Positions 8,048 through 16,859 of a DNA stretch of 64,000 nucleotides are shown here, piece by piece (the stretch's first letter is position 1; every line of letters starts with the position of its first letter). The notes under the pieces were generated by a model. It was not told the DNA's origin, did no database searches, and worked only from the letters and a program-made list of their open reading frames with translations. Origin of the DNA: Aequorivita antarctica (GTDB lineage Bacteria; Bacteroidota; Bacteroidia; Flavobacteriales; Flavobacteriaceae); NCBI RefSeq assembly GCF_007997155.1, contig NZ_VORT01000008.1, positions 1 through 64,000 on the forward strand, in the 5' to 3' direction. The position numbers were made by a program, and so were the translations under genes.

Positions 8048-9322
8048 ATGGCAGTAGACTTACTACTTGGACTACAATGGGGCGACGAAGGCAAAGGAAA
8101 AATTGTCGATGTCCTGACAAAAAATTATGATATAATAGCGCGTTTTCAAGGCGGTCCAAATGCAGGCCACACCTTGGAATTTGACGGAATAAAACACGTC
8201 TTGCGGACCATTCCTTCAGGAATTTTCCACAAGGATTCCATAAATGTGATTGGAAACGGCGTGGTAATAGACCCTGTGGTTTTCGTGAAAGAGCTGGAAG
8301 GACTGGAAAAATACAATATTGATTATAAGAAAAATTTGATTGTTTCCAGAAAAGCACACGTTATTTTGCCTACACACCGTTTGCTTGATGCTGCTTCGGA
8401 AGCTTCTAAAGGAAAAGCGAAAATCGGTTCCACTTTAAAAGGGATTGGCCCAACCTATATGGACAAAACCGGAAGGAACGGAATCCGTATTGGGGATTTG
8501 GAATTGGAAAACTGGCAAGATAAATACCGCGCTTTAGCAGATAAGCATGAAGCCATGATATCTTTTTACAATGTGGATGTGCAATATGATTTGGCAGATC
8601 TTGAAGCTGAATTTTTCGAAGCAGTTGAAACATTGAAAACGCTAACTTTCATTGATAGCGAAGAATATTTGCACCAAGCACAAAAAGACGGAAAAACCAT
8701 TTTGGCGGAAGGTGCACAAGGTTCATTGTTAGATATTGACTTTGGAACCTATCCATTTGTAACCTCTTCAAATACAACGGCAGCAGGAGCTTGTACAGGC
8801 TTGGGTGTTCCACCGAACAAAGTAAAAGATGTTTTCGGAATTTTTAAAGCATACACAACCCGCGTAGGAAGTGGCCCCTTCCCTACCGAACTTTTTGACG
8901 AAGACGGTGAAAAAATGGCGAGAATAGGAAACGAATTTGGAGCCGTAACCGGTCGCCCAAGACGCTGCGGTTGGTTAGATTTGGTGGCTTTGCGCTATGC
9001 CGTTCAAGTTAACGGAGTTACCCAACTAATAATGATGAAAGCAGATGTTTTGAGTGGTTTTGAAAAATTAAAGGTCTGTACTGCCTATAATTACAAAGGC
9101 AAAACAATTCACCATTTACCGTATAATATTGAAGCTGAAAACGTAACGCCAATCTTCACAGAAATGAAAGGCTGGTATGCCGATTTAACCAAAATGAGCG
9201 AAGCTTCGCAGTTACCAAAGACGTTGAATGATTATATTGATTTCCTTGAAAAGGAATTGGAAGTGCCTATCAAAATAGTTTCTGTGGGACCAGACAGAAA
9301 ACAGACCATTCATCGGGATTAG
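8048..9322 (+). CDS. purA: Adenylosuccinate synthetase
   Basis: 424 aa, normal for PurA, which joins IMP and aspartate with GTP in the first committed step to AMP. The glycine-rich GTP loop LGLQWGDEGKGK is at residues 6-17, followed by GGPNAGHT (about 37-44), IGSTLKGIGPTYMDK, EGAQGSLLDIDFGTYPFVTSS and the C-terminal GPDRKQTI. The last codons, CGG GAT TAG, are already part of a GGGATTA heptamer array, so the final Arg-Asp and the stop appear to be repeat-derived. It is the second gene of a pair with the Fur-like regulator, three bases apart. Confidence 0.96.
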   Translation: MAVDLLLGLQWGDEGKGKIVDVLTKNYDIIARFQGGPNAGHTLEFDGIKHVLRTIPSGIFHKDSINVIGNGVVIDPVVFVKELEGLEKYNIDYKKNLIVSRKAHVILPTHRLLDAASEASKGKAKIGSTLKGIGPTYMDKTGRNGIRIGDLELENWQDKYRALADKHEAMISFYNVDVQYDLADLEAEFFEAVETLKTLTFIDSEEYLHQAQKDGKTILAEGAQGSLLDIDFGTYPFVTSSNTTAAGACTGLGVPPNKVKDVFGIFKAYTTRVGSGPFPTELFDEDGEKMARIGNEFGAVTGRPRRCGWLDLVALRYAVQVNGVTQLIMMKADVLSGFEKLKVCTAYNYKGKTIHHLPYNIEAENVTPIFTEMKGWYADLTKMSEASQLPKTLNDYIDFLEKELEVPIKIVSVGPDRKQTIHRD

Positions 9323-9424
9323 GGATTAGGGATTTGGTCCTTCAACTGTGCTCAGGATGACAAAATCGTGATTTGGGATTTGGGATTTGGGATTTGGGAT
9401 TTGGGATTTGGGATTTGGGATTTT
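9315..9424. repeat. Heptamer array GGGATTA / GGGATTT spanning the purA stop
   Basis: GGGATTA GGGATTA GGGATTT (9315-9335) overlaps the purA stop TAG at 9320-9322. A 34-base interruption contains CCTTCAACTGTGCTCAGG (9339-9356), then seven further GATTTGG units run from 9370 to 9418 with a partial unit to 9424. The whole gap between purA and the next start at 9436 is repeat. On the reverse strand it encodes a meaningless IPNPKSQ repeat. Confidence 0.9.
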
Positions 9425-9435
9425 AAAAATATCAT

Positions 9436-11226
9436 TTGAAAATAAATACGGTATATAGTTTTTATCTTTTTTTTCTTCTCTACTTCGGATATGGAATAAA
9501 TCTTTCCGCACAGGAAAAACAAAAGGTCGATATTCAATCGGGCTATCTGGAATTGCGCCCCGAATTTCCCGATGCCGCCATTTATACCAAGGACGAAGCC
9601 GGACAAGTTTATATCGTTCACGAAGGCGTGGAAATGTGGTGTGACCAAGCGTTTGTTTACTTAAAGAGCAACTTTGTAAAAGCTTACGGTGCGGTTCGAA
9701 TTTCACAAGGCGACACTGTTTCCATGAACAGCAAATACGCTGAATACAACGGAAATACCCAGTTTGCATTCGCCAGTGGCGATGTGGTTTTAACCGAACC
9801 AAAAACCACCCTTCAAACCGATACACTTTACTTCGACAGAATAAAACAACAAGCCTATTACAGAACTGGCGGAACGGTTCGCGACACCGCAAGCGTTTTG
9901 ACCAGTCGTTCCGGTAGATATTTCGCTGAAACTAAAAAATATCAATTTCTTTCCAATGTAAAAATCGTAAACCCAAAATATACTGTCAACAGCAACCAAC
10001 TCGATTTTTACTCTGAAACTGGTGCGGCTTATCTTTACGGACCTTCAACCATTGTGAGTGAAACCAGCACTGTTTACTGTGAACGCGGGTATTACGACAC
10101 ACGGGGAGACACGGGTTATTTCGTAAAAAATTCAAAAGTGGATTACGAAAACCGAACGCTTTATGGCGACAGTATTTACTTTGACCGAAACAAGAGTTTT
10201 GCTTCAGCAACCAACAATATTCGGGTTCTGGACACTATTAATAAAAGTGTAATTCGAGGTCATTATGCCGAAGTTTTCCGTGAAAAAGATTCGGTTTTTA
10301 TAACGAAACGAGCTGTAGCCATTACTGTTCGCGACGGCGACTCCATTTATGTTCACGCCGATACGCTACGGGTAACAGGAAAACCAGACAATAGAATCCT
10401 TAAAGGATTTTATCGCGCGCGACTCTTTAAGCCGGGAAAACTTGGCGACGATCCCACCAGCGGAAAATGTGACTCTATTTACGTAAATGAAAAACGAGGT
10501 ATTACCAAATTACTCCGAAACCCTGTGCTTTGGAGCGGTGAAAACCAAATGATTGGCGATACTATACATCTACTTTCAGACACACTCACAGATAAACTCG
10601 ATACCTTAAAGGTTTTTAACAATGCTTTTTTGGTTCAAAAGGACAGCATGGGTTTCAACCAAGTAAAGGGGGAACGACTAATTGGTTTGTTCACGAATAA
10701 TGAGTTGGACACTGTAAACATTAACAAAAATGCCCAAGTAATTTATTATTCCCGGAACGACAATGAGGAATTAGTGGGTATAAATATTACGGTTTCCAGT
10801 TCTATTCAAATGTATTTGGAAGAACAACAGATTACCGGAATTCGGTTTATAAAAAAGGCAGATGGAAAAGTTTATCCGCCTTCCATGCTGCCTGAAAACG
10901 CACGTATATTGCCCGGTTTTCAATGGCGGGGCGAGGAACGCTTGTATTCTGTTGAAGATTTATTCAAAGGAAAACCTGTGCCCATACTTCCGAAAATAAC
11001 GGGAATTCCTTTACCAAAAGATGAAGGTGAATTTTTTGAGGATATTCCAGTTGATAAAATTCAACTTCCTGAAGAATCCAAACTTAGCCCGAAAGATTTT
11101 CAAAACCGACCCGACGACCCAAAACCGGAAACTTTGGAAAGCGAGGCAAAACGGGATTCTATTAAGAAAACATTGAACGATTCCATTCAAAAAGCGAATG
11201 ATTCCGTCCCGAATAATAATCAATAA
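9436..11226 (+). CDS. OstA/LptA-like periplasmic protein of LPS export
   Basis: 596 aa starting at TTG (9436-9438), which gives a clean signal peptide (MKINTVYSFYLFFLLYFGYG then LSAQ). The body is a long run of beta-strand repeats of the OstA-like type (VYIVHEGVEMWCDQAFVYLK, NFVKAYGAVRISQGDTV, GDVVLTEPKTTLQTDTLYFD), which form the beta-jellyroll slide that carries LPS through the periplasm. It is much longer than E. coli LptA (185 aa), as is usual in Bacteroidota. The last 60 residues are Pro/Glu/Asp rich. LptB is encoded at 45.3 kb. Exact pairing with LptC or LptD is not shown here. Confidence 0.8.
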   Translation: MKINTVYSFYLFFLLYFGYGINLSAQEKQKVDIQSGYLELRPEFPDAAIYTKDEAGQVYIVHEGVEMWCDQAFVYLKSNFVKAYGAVRISQGDTVSMNSKYAEYNGNTQFAFASGDVVLTEPKTTLQTDTLYFDRIKQQAYYRTGGTVRDTASVLTSRSGRYFAETKKYQFLSNVKIVNPKYTVNSNQLDFYSETGAAYLYGPSTIVSETSTVYCERGYYDTRGDTGYFVKNSKVDYENRTLYGDSIYFDRNKSFASATNNIRVLDTINKSVIRGHYAEVFREKDSVFITKRAVAITVRDGDSIYVHADTLRVTGKPDNRILKGFYRARLFKPGKLGDDPTSGKCDSIYVNEKRGITKLLRNPVLWSGENQMIGDTIHLLSDTLTDKLDTLKVFNNAFLVQKDSMGFNQVKGERLIGLFTNNELDTVNINKNAQVIYYSRNDNEELVGINITVSSSIQMYLEEQQITGIRFIKKADGKVYPPSMLPENARILPGFQWRGEERLYSVEDLFKGKPVPILPKITGIPLPKDEGEFFEDIPVDKIQLPEESKLSPKDFQNRPDDPKPETLESEAKRDSIKKTLNDSIQKANDSVPNNNQ

Positions 11227-11247
11227 TGGCTGGTCGAACACCATCTA

Positions 11248-12432
11248 ATGAAGAACGATTTCTACAAATACCAAGCACAAACAACCCCACACCCATTGGC
11301 GTTAGAGATTTCGCACGCCAAAGGGAGTTACGTTTATGACTCTTCAGGGAAAAAGCATCTCGATTTTGTAGCTGGAGTTTCAGCCTGTACACTTGGACAT
11401 TGTCATCCAAAAATTGTTTCAGCAATAAAGAATCAAGCTGAAAAGTATTTGCACGTCATGGTTTATGGCGAATATATTCAAGAACCCGCAGTGGAACTTG
11501 CAAAATTGCTTGCTGAAAATCTTCCGCCGAATTTAAACACAACTTATCTAGTCAATAGTGGAACGGAAGCCATTGAAGGCGCATTAAAGCTCGCCCGTCG
11601 CGCAACTGGAAGAACCCAGCTTTTATACGCAAACAACGCGTACCACGGCAACACTATGGGCTCGATGAGCGTGATGGGTTATGAAGAACGTAAAAACGCT
11701 TTCAAACCTTTAGTGCCGGATTGTTTCCCTGTAAATTTCAATAACGAAGCCGATCTTCAAAAAATAACTAAGGAAACCGCGGCTATAATTTTGGAAACCA
11801 TTCAAGGCGGCGCAGGCTTTATTCAGCCAGAGAATGATTATTTAAAAAAAGTCCGTAAGCGTTGTGACGAAACGGGAACGCTTTTAATCTTGGACGAAAT
11901 ACAACCAGGCTTTGGACGCACTGGAAGACTCTTCGCATTTGAACATTTCGGTATCGTTCCCGATATTTTGGTAATGGGAAAAGGAATGGGCGGCGGACTT
12001 CCTATTGGCGCCTTCACAGCTTCACACGAAGTTATGGGGTTGTTGCAAGACAATCCAAAACTTGGGCACATTACCACTTTTGGAGGAAATCCTGTAATCG
12101 CAGCTGCCGCTTTGGCTACTCTTAAGGAACTGACAGAGACTGATATTATTCAACAAACGCTTCAAAAAGAAAAACTTTTCAGAAAGCTTCTAAAACATCC
12201 ATTGATTAAAGAAGTTCGCGGACAAGGCTTGATGCTTGCTGCAATGTTGGAAACTGCCGAAATCGCTTCCGAAGTAATTCTTGCCTGCAAAGACCGCGGA
12301 TTGATACTTTTTTGGCTGCTTTTTGAAGACCGCGCCATCCGTATTACACCGCCACTTACCATCAGTAATGACGAAATTGCAGAAGGTTGCAAAATATTGC
12401 AAAACGTACTAAATAGAATCAAAAGCAATTAA
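11248..12432 (+). CDS. Class III aminotransferase (acetylornithine/ornithine-type)
   Basis: 394 aa, PLP-dependent fold type I. Visible features are DFVAGVSACTLGHCHP near residue 40, VNSGTEAIEGALKLAR (about 101-116), AYHGNTMGSMSVMG, the pyridine-binding Asp in LLILDEIQPGFGRTG (about 212-226), and the PLP lysine in VMGKGMGGGLPIGAF at about residue 244. It is closest to the ArgD/RocD group. Flavobacteria usually annotate this stand-alone copy only as an aspartate aminotransferase family protein. No arginine genes are adjacent, so the substrate is uncertain. The start lies 21 bases after the OstA-like gene, so the two may be co-transcribed. Confidence 0.88.
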   Translation: MKNDFYKYQAQTTPHPLALEISHAKGSYVYDSSGKKHLDFVAGVSACTLGHCHPKIVSAIKNQAEKYLHVMVYGEYIQEPAVELAKLLAENLPPNLNTTYLVNSGTEAIEGALKLARRATGRTQLLYANNAYHGNTMGSMSVMGYEERKNAFKPLVPDCFPVNFNNEADLQKITKETAAIILETIQGGAGFIQPENDYLKKVRKRCDETGTLLILDEIQPGFGRTGRLFAFEHFGIVPDILVMGKGMGGGLPIGAFTASHEVMGLLQDNPKLGHITTFGGNPVIAAAALATLKELTETDIIQQTLQKEKLFRKLLKHPLIKEVRGQGLMLAAMLETAEIASEVILACKDRGLILFWLLFEDRAIRITPPLTISNDEIAEGCKILQNVLNRIKSN

Positions 12433-12515
12433 TTTCAAGCAAACTCTTTATTAATAGGCAATTACAGCCTATCTTTATGTTGATAAGTCCGTTAACAAGA
12501 AAGACGGCATAACTA

Positions 12516-12545
12516 TTGAACTTATTTTTACATTATTATCTTTAA
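12516..12545 (+). promoter_or_regulatory. Candidate promoter for the TPR gene
   Basis: ATTG at 12516-12519 and TATCTTTA at 12538-12545 are separated by 18 bases, close to the Bacteroidota pattern TTTG-N19-TAnnTTTG with one mismatch in each box. They lie 28 bases before the ATG at 12573. Confidence 0.5.
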
Positions 12546-12572
12546 AATAGAAGAAACCGTTAAACCGTGCGT

Positions 12573-13973
12573 ATGCAATTAAGTTCAAACGAGCATAACA
12601 ACTTCTCCCTTGAAAGATTTGAATCTATGCTGAAAACCAACAGCGTACTTTTTTTCGACTCAGAGGAATTTGAAGAAATAGTGCATCACTACCTTGAAAA
12701 CGGGAAAATAGCACTGGCCAAAAAGGCAACCAAACTGGGGTTGGAACAACATCCTACCTCTACAAGCCTTAAACTTTTTCAAATTGAAATGTACATTTTT
12801 GAAAACCAATTGGACATCGCCGATGAACTTTTGGACGAACTGTACCAATTGGAACAGAGCAACGAGGAAATCTACATTCAAAAAGCAAATATTTTTTCGC
12901 GCCGTGACAAGCACAAAGAAGCCATCACACTTTTGGAGCAGGCATTGGAAATAACCGATGACGAAGCTGACGTACTGTCATTACTTGGAATGGAATATCT
13001 TTTTATGGAAGATTATGAAAACGCCAAGTTTTATTTTATGAAATGTTTGGAAGCCGACGAAGAAGATTATTCCGCTCTTTACAATATTATTTACTGCTTC
13101 GAGTATCTTGACGAATACGAAGCGGCGATAGACTATTTAAACGATTACCTAAACAAAAACCCGTATTGTGAAGTTGCATGGCACCAAGTGGGCAAGCAAT
13201 ATTACGAACTGAAAGATTATAAAAAAGCACTTGCCGCTTTTGATTTTGCTATAATCAGTGACGACCGTTTTATTGGTGCATACCTTGAGAAAGGAAGGGT
13301 TTTGGAGAAAATGAAGAAGTATGCGGAAGCCATTGAAAGCTACTCCGTTACTTTAGGCCTGGATGATCCCACCTCCTATGCATTATTGCGAATTGGGAAA
13401 TGTTACGAAAAACTGGGAAATGCCGAAATGACGCTTCAGTTCTATACAAAATGTGTGGAAGAAGATTCTTTGCTAGATAAGGGTTGGATTTCGATTACCG
13501 ATTTTTATATTAAAAGCAAACAATACCAAAAAGCTCTTTATTATATAGAAAAAGCCATCAACATTGATAGCGAAAATGTATTTTACTGGAAACGTTACGC
13601 CAAAATCAACAATAAGCTGAATCTTTTTGAAGAAGCCGAGGTTGGCTATCGCAAAGCTTTAGAACTTGGAAACTATGAACTGGAATCTTGGTTAACCCGA
13701 GGTGACATTCTCACGAATTTGGGTGAATTTGAAGCAGCAGTGAACAACTTAAACCAAGCTTTGGAGTTTTATCCCGAACACGCTGAAATAGAGTACCGCC
13801 TTTCTGGACTCTATTATTCCTTAAATGAATATGACAAAGGAGCGTTCCACTTAAAAAACGCCCTAAAATCTGAACCCGAATTTTTGATGATAATTGAGGA
13901 GCTATTTCCGCTAGTCTATCAGATGAAAAAGGTTAAAGAAATAATAGTACAGCACAAAAATCCTTCTCTTTAA
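12573..13973 (+). CDS. Tetratricopeptide repeat protein
   Basis: 466 aa made almost wholly of TPR helical pairs, for example AKFYFMKCLEADEEDYSALY, YKKALAAFDFAIISDDRFIG, YQKALYYIEKAINIDSENVF and FEEAEVGYRKALELGNYELE. It has neither signal peptide nor membrane segment, so it is probably a cytoplasmic protein-protein scaffold. The ATG at 12573 is preferred over a GTG six bases upstream. It lies 37 bases before the first DUF368 gene and may be in the same transcript. Partner and pathway cannot be read from the sequence. Confidence 0.88.
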   Translation: MQLSSNEHNNFSLERFESMLKTNSVLFFDSEEFEEIVHHYLENGKIALAKKATKLGLEQHPTSTSLKLFQIEMYIFENQLDIADELLDELYQLEQSNEEIYIQKANIFSRRDKHKEAITLLEQALEITDDEADVLSLLGMEYLFMEDYENAKFYFMKCLEADEEDYSALYNIIYCFEYLDEYEAAIDYLNDYLNKNPYCEVAWHQVGKQYYELKDYKKALAAFDFAIISDDRFIGAYLEKGRVLEKMKKYAEAIESYSVTLGLDDPTSYALLRIGKCYEKLGNAEMTLQFYTKCVEEDSLLDKGWISITDFYIKSKQYQKALYYIEKAINIDSENVFYWKRYAKINNKLNLFEEAEVGYRKALELGNYELESWLTRGDILTNLGEFEAAVNNLNQALEFYPEHAEIEYRLSGLYYSLNEYDKGAFHLKNALKSEPEFLMIIEELFPLVYQMKKVKEIIVQHKNPSL

Positions 13974-14009
13974 TTTGTGTATTTTTGGGGTTATTAGCAA
14001 AATAAACCT

Positions 14010-14996
14010 ATGCCTCAAAGAAATTTTCTTCAGTATCTAACAGTAACCGCAAAAGGGCTCGCAATGGGAGCTGCAGATGTAGTTCCGGGAGTTTCCGGTG
14101 GAACGATTGCTTTCATTTCAGGCATCTATGAGGAATTGATAGAAACCATCCACAAGATTGACCTAGGCTTTTTCAAAATCTGGAAAAAAGAAAGTTTTTT
14201 AACTGCTTGGAAACATTACAATCTCTCTTTTTTACTTGCCCTTTTTACAGGAGTTTTTATAAGCATTATTTCACTTGCTAAATTGATTACCTGGCTTTTA
14301 GAGGTTTACCCAATTATGGTTTGGTCATTTTTCTTCGGATTGGTAATTGCAAGTATTGTTTACGTCGGGAAACAAATAACCCATTGGAGGCTTATCGCAA
14401 TTGGTGCGCTAATTTTAGCTTCTATACTATCTTATTTAATAACCATTGCAGACCCCATTGGCTCTCCTGAAAGCACTTGGTTTCTTTTTCTAGCCGGTTT
14501 TATTGCTATAATTGCAATGATACTTCCCGGTATCTCGGGCGCTTTTATTCTTTTGCTTTTGGGAGCTTACACAGCCGTTATTGGAATTGTAACTCAATTG
14601 GGCGAAGGAATAACAACTTTGAACGGCTCGCTCTTTATAAGTGCATTTGGCAAACTTTTAATATTCGGATTGGGCGCAATTTTAGGACTAAAAATGTTTT
14701 CACGGGTTTTGAACTGGATGTTCAAACATCATAAAAATTTAATACTTGCTGTGCTAACCGGTTTTATGATTGGTGCACTGAATAAAATATGGCCTTGGAA
14801 AGAAGTTTTACAATACAGAATGAACCATGCTGGAAAAAATATTCCTTTCATTGAAAGAAGTATTCTTCCCCAAAATTATGAAGGAAATCCTCAAATTTTA
14901 TATGCCATACTTTTTGCTATCATTGGGTTTTTGACCATTTTCCTATTGGAACGAATTGCAGTTAAAAAAGTAGATAGTAGTCAAAATAGCTTATAA
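14010..14996 (+). CDS. DUF368 polyprenyl-phosphate transporter (PopT-like), copy 1
   Basis: 328 aa polytopic inner-membrane protein with about eight to ten hydrophobic segments. It has the two DUF368 signatures, VVPGVSGGTIAFISGIYEEL (about 26-45) and ILPGISGAFILLLLGAY (about 172-188), arranged as an inverted repeat. DUF368 proteins have been linked experimentally to recycling of undecaprenyl phosphate across the membrane (PopT). The step applies here by family only. A second, divergent DUF368 gene follows 14 bases downstream. Confidence 0.88.
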   Translation: MPQRNFLQYLTVTAKGLAMGAADVVPGVSGGTIAFISGIYEELIETIHKIDLGFFKIWKKESFLTAWKHYNLSFLLALFTGVFISIISLAKLITWLLEVYPIMVWSFFFGLVIASIVYVGKQITHWRLIAIGALILASILSYLITIADPIGSPESTWFLFLAGFIAIIAMILPGISGAFILLLLGAYTAVIGIVTQLGEGITTLNGSLFISAFGKLLIFGLGAILGLKMFSRVLNWMFKHHKNLILAVLTGFMIGALNKIWPWKEVLQYRMNHAGKNIPFIERSILPQNYEGNPQILYAILFAIIGFLTIFLLERIAVKKVDSSQNSL

Positions 14997-15010
14997 CATA
15001 AACATAATCC

Positions 15011-16033
15011 GTGTACGAAAATCGCTCCTTTTCCGATAAAACTTGGTTGGTCTTAAAAGGGCTCGGGATGGGCGCAGCCAATAAAGTTCCTGGAATTTCG
15101 GGAGGCGTCGTCGCTTTTGTTGCAGGTTTTTATGAGGAGTTTATTTATTCACTACAAAAAATAAATAAGAAAGCTTTTAAACTACTTATTGGTGGGCGTT
15201 TCAAAAGCTTGTATCGTTACACGAATGGACAATTCTTAAGTTTGTTGATTTTGGGAATGATTATTAGTTATTTCAGTATTTCCAAGATACTCGATTATTT
15301 GATTTTACATTACGAAGTCTATGTTTGGAGTGCTTTTTTTGGAATGATAATAGGTTCTACTTACTTTATAGCAAAGGATTTTGGTGACTGGAACCGTAAG
15401 TATGCAGCCTATTTATTGTGTGGCTTAATCGCCGGTGTGGGCATCAGCTTTTTGGAACCCGCAAAGGAAAACAGCAACCTTATTTTTGTGTTTTTCTGTG
15501 GAATAATTAGTGTTTCGGGAATGACTTTACCAGGACTATCGGGTTCTTTTATTCTGATCCTTTTGGGGAATTATGTGCTGCTTTTGGTAGATTCAGTAAA
15601 CGCACTTTTTGACACAATCGCCAATATTTTTCAGTTGGATTTTAGTTGGATTTATGATCCCGAACGAATAGAGCTTTTAAAAGTATTGGTAGTTTTTTCA
15701 CTGGGTTCTTTGGTCGGTTTAGTTTCGCTTTCACATTTGTTGGCGTATGTTTTAAAGCGATTCAAAAAAGCCACTTATGCGGTAATTATTGGCTTCATAG
15801 CCGGGTCGCTGGGCGTAGTTTGGCCGTGGAAGGATGAAAAATACGTTTTGGATGCCTTGGGAGAAATACAGCATGACGCCAACGGAAGGGAAATAATAAC
15901 AGGTTATACACGCTATTTTCCTGAGCATTTTGGCACAGAAACCATTCTAGCAATAGTATTTATGATAGTTGGAGTAGCCATCGTTTTAAGTCTGGATTGG
16001 TACGATAATTATAAAAAGAGCCAACATGTCTAA
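15011..16033 (+). CDS. DUF368 polyprenyl-phosphate transporter (PopT-like), copy 2
   Basis: 340 aa, starting at GTG (15011); the next ATG falls inside the conserved region LGMGAANKVPGISGGVVAF and is too late. The signatures KVPGISGGVVAFVAGFYEEF and TLPGLSGSFILILLGNY match copy 1, but the sequences are otherwise clearly divergent, so the duplication is old. It has the same polytopic layout and probably carries lipid-linked sugar carrier. Its stop overlaps the aroE start by eight bases, giving the order popT1-popT2-aroE. Confidence 0.88.
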   Translation: MYENRSFSDKTWLVLKGLGMGAANKVPGISGGVVAFVAGFYEEFIYSLQKINKKAFKLLIGGRFKSLYRYTNGQFLSLLILGMIISYFSISKILDYLILHYEVYVWSAFFGMIIGSTYFIAKDFGDWNRKYAAYLLCGLIAGVGISFLEPAKENSNLIFVFFCGIISVSGMTLPGLSGSFILILLGNYVLLLVDSVNALFDTIANIFQLDFSWIYDPERIELLKVLVVFSLGSLVGLVSLSHLLAYVLKRFKKATYAVIIGFIAGSLGVVWPWKDEKYVLDALGEIQHDANGREIITGYTRYFPEHFGTETILAIVFMIVGVAIVLSLDWYDNYKKSQHV

Positions 16034-16757
16034 ATTTGGATTGATAGGAAAAAACATCGGCTATTCATTTTCAAAATCTTTTTTTTCTGAAAAATTTGAG
16101 AAGGAAGGCTTACCACATTCATACGAGAATTTCGACATCCCTTCAATAGCATTTTTTCCAAATATAATTTCAGAAACTCCTTATTTAAAAGGCTTGAACG
16201 TTACCATTCCCTATAAAGAGAAAGTGATTGCACTAGTAGATAATTTGGATGAAGAAGCCAAGAAAATTGGTGCCGTAAATACGATTAAAATTTCCGAAGA
16301 CAACAAACTTACGGGCTACAACACCGACCATTACGGTTTTCAAAAATCGTTAGAAGCTTTTTTGCCGCTTCAAAAAAAAACAGCTTTAATTTTGGGCACG
16401 GGCGGGGCTTCAAAAGCGGTGGCATATGCACTTGAAAAACTTGGATTAGATTTCAAATTTGTAAGCAGAAATAAGTCTTCAAATACCATAGAATATACTG
16501 CTTTGGACAAATCAATTATTGAATATCACTTACTAATAATCAATTGTACGCCCTTAGGCACTTTTCCTAATATTACCGATTGTCCACCAATTCCTTACCA
16601 ATTTCTTACCAAAAACCATTTGCTTTTCGATTTAATCTATAATCCCACTGAGACAGAGTTTTTAAAACGCGGGAAATTCCAAGGCTCAAAAACAAGCAAC
16701 GGATTGAAGATGTTGGAATTACAGGCCAATAAAGCGTGGGAAATCTGGAATTCATAA
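16026..16757 (+). CDS. aroE: Shikimate dehydrogenase
   Basis: 243 aa, slightly short for AroE, which reduces 3-dehydroshikimate with NADPH in the aromatic amino acid pathway. Substrate-binding SFSKSFF (about 14-20), the catalytic Lys in GLNVTIPYKEKV (about 59-70), NTDHYGFQ with the conserved Asp, the nucleotide-binding loop LGTGGASKAVAYAL (about 122-135), NCTPLGTFP and the C-terminal GLKMLELQANKAWEIW are all present. The start overlaps the end of the second DUF368 gene, so it depends on that transcript. No other aro genes are near. Confidence 0.93.
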   Translation: MSKFGLIGKNIGYSFSKSFFSEKFEKEGLPHSYENFDIPSIAFFPNIISETPYLKGLNVTIPYKEKVIALVDNLDEEAKKIGAVNTIKISEDNKLTGYNTDHYGFQKSLEAFLPLQKKTALILGTGGASKAVAYALEKLGLDFKFVSRNKSSNTIEYTALDKSIIEYHLLIINCTPLGTFPNITDCPPIPYQFLTKNHLLFDLIYNPTETEFLKRGKFQGSKTSNGLKMLELQANKAWEIWNS

Positions 16758-16793
16758 AATTTACCTAAAAATCTTCAAAAAAACGCTGTGTGC

Positions 16794-16824
16794 TTTGCTA
16801 GTAACACAGTTGTTAGTATCTTGA
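16794..16824 (+). promoter_or_regulatory. Possible promoter for the DUF349 gene
   Basis: TTTG at 16794-16797 is followed after exactly 19 bases by TATCTTGA (16817-16824), which keeps only part of the TAnnTTTG core. It is 35 bases before the ATG at 16860, where a promoter is expected after aroE ends. Confidence 0.35.
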
Positions 16825-16859
16825 CCCTCTAAGAAAAACGAACCTAAACATTGAAACAA

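Noticed and set aside
9326-9892. Long minus-strand frame of about 188 codons with an IPNPKSQ repeat
   Set aside because: It reads the GGGATTT array and the reverse of the OstA-like gene; the periodic peptide is only the array in another frame.
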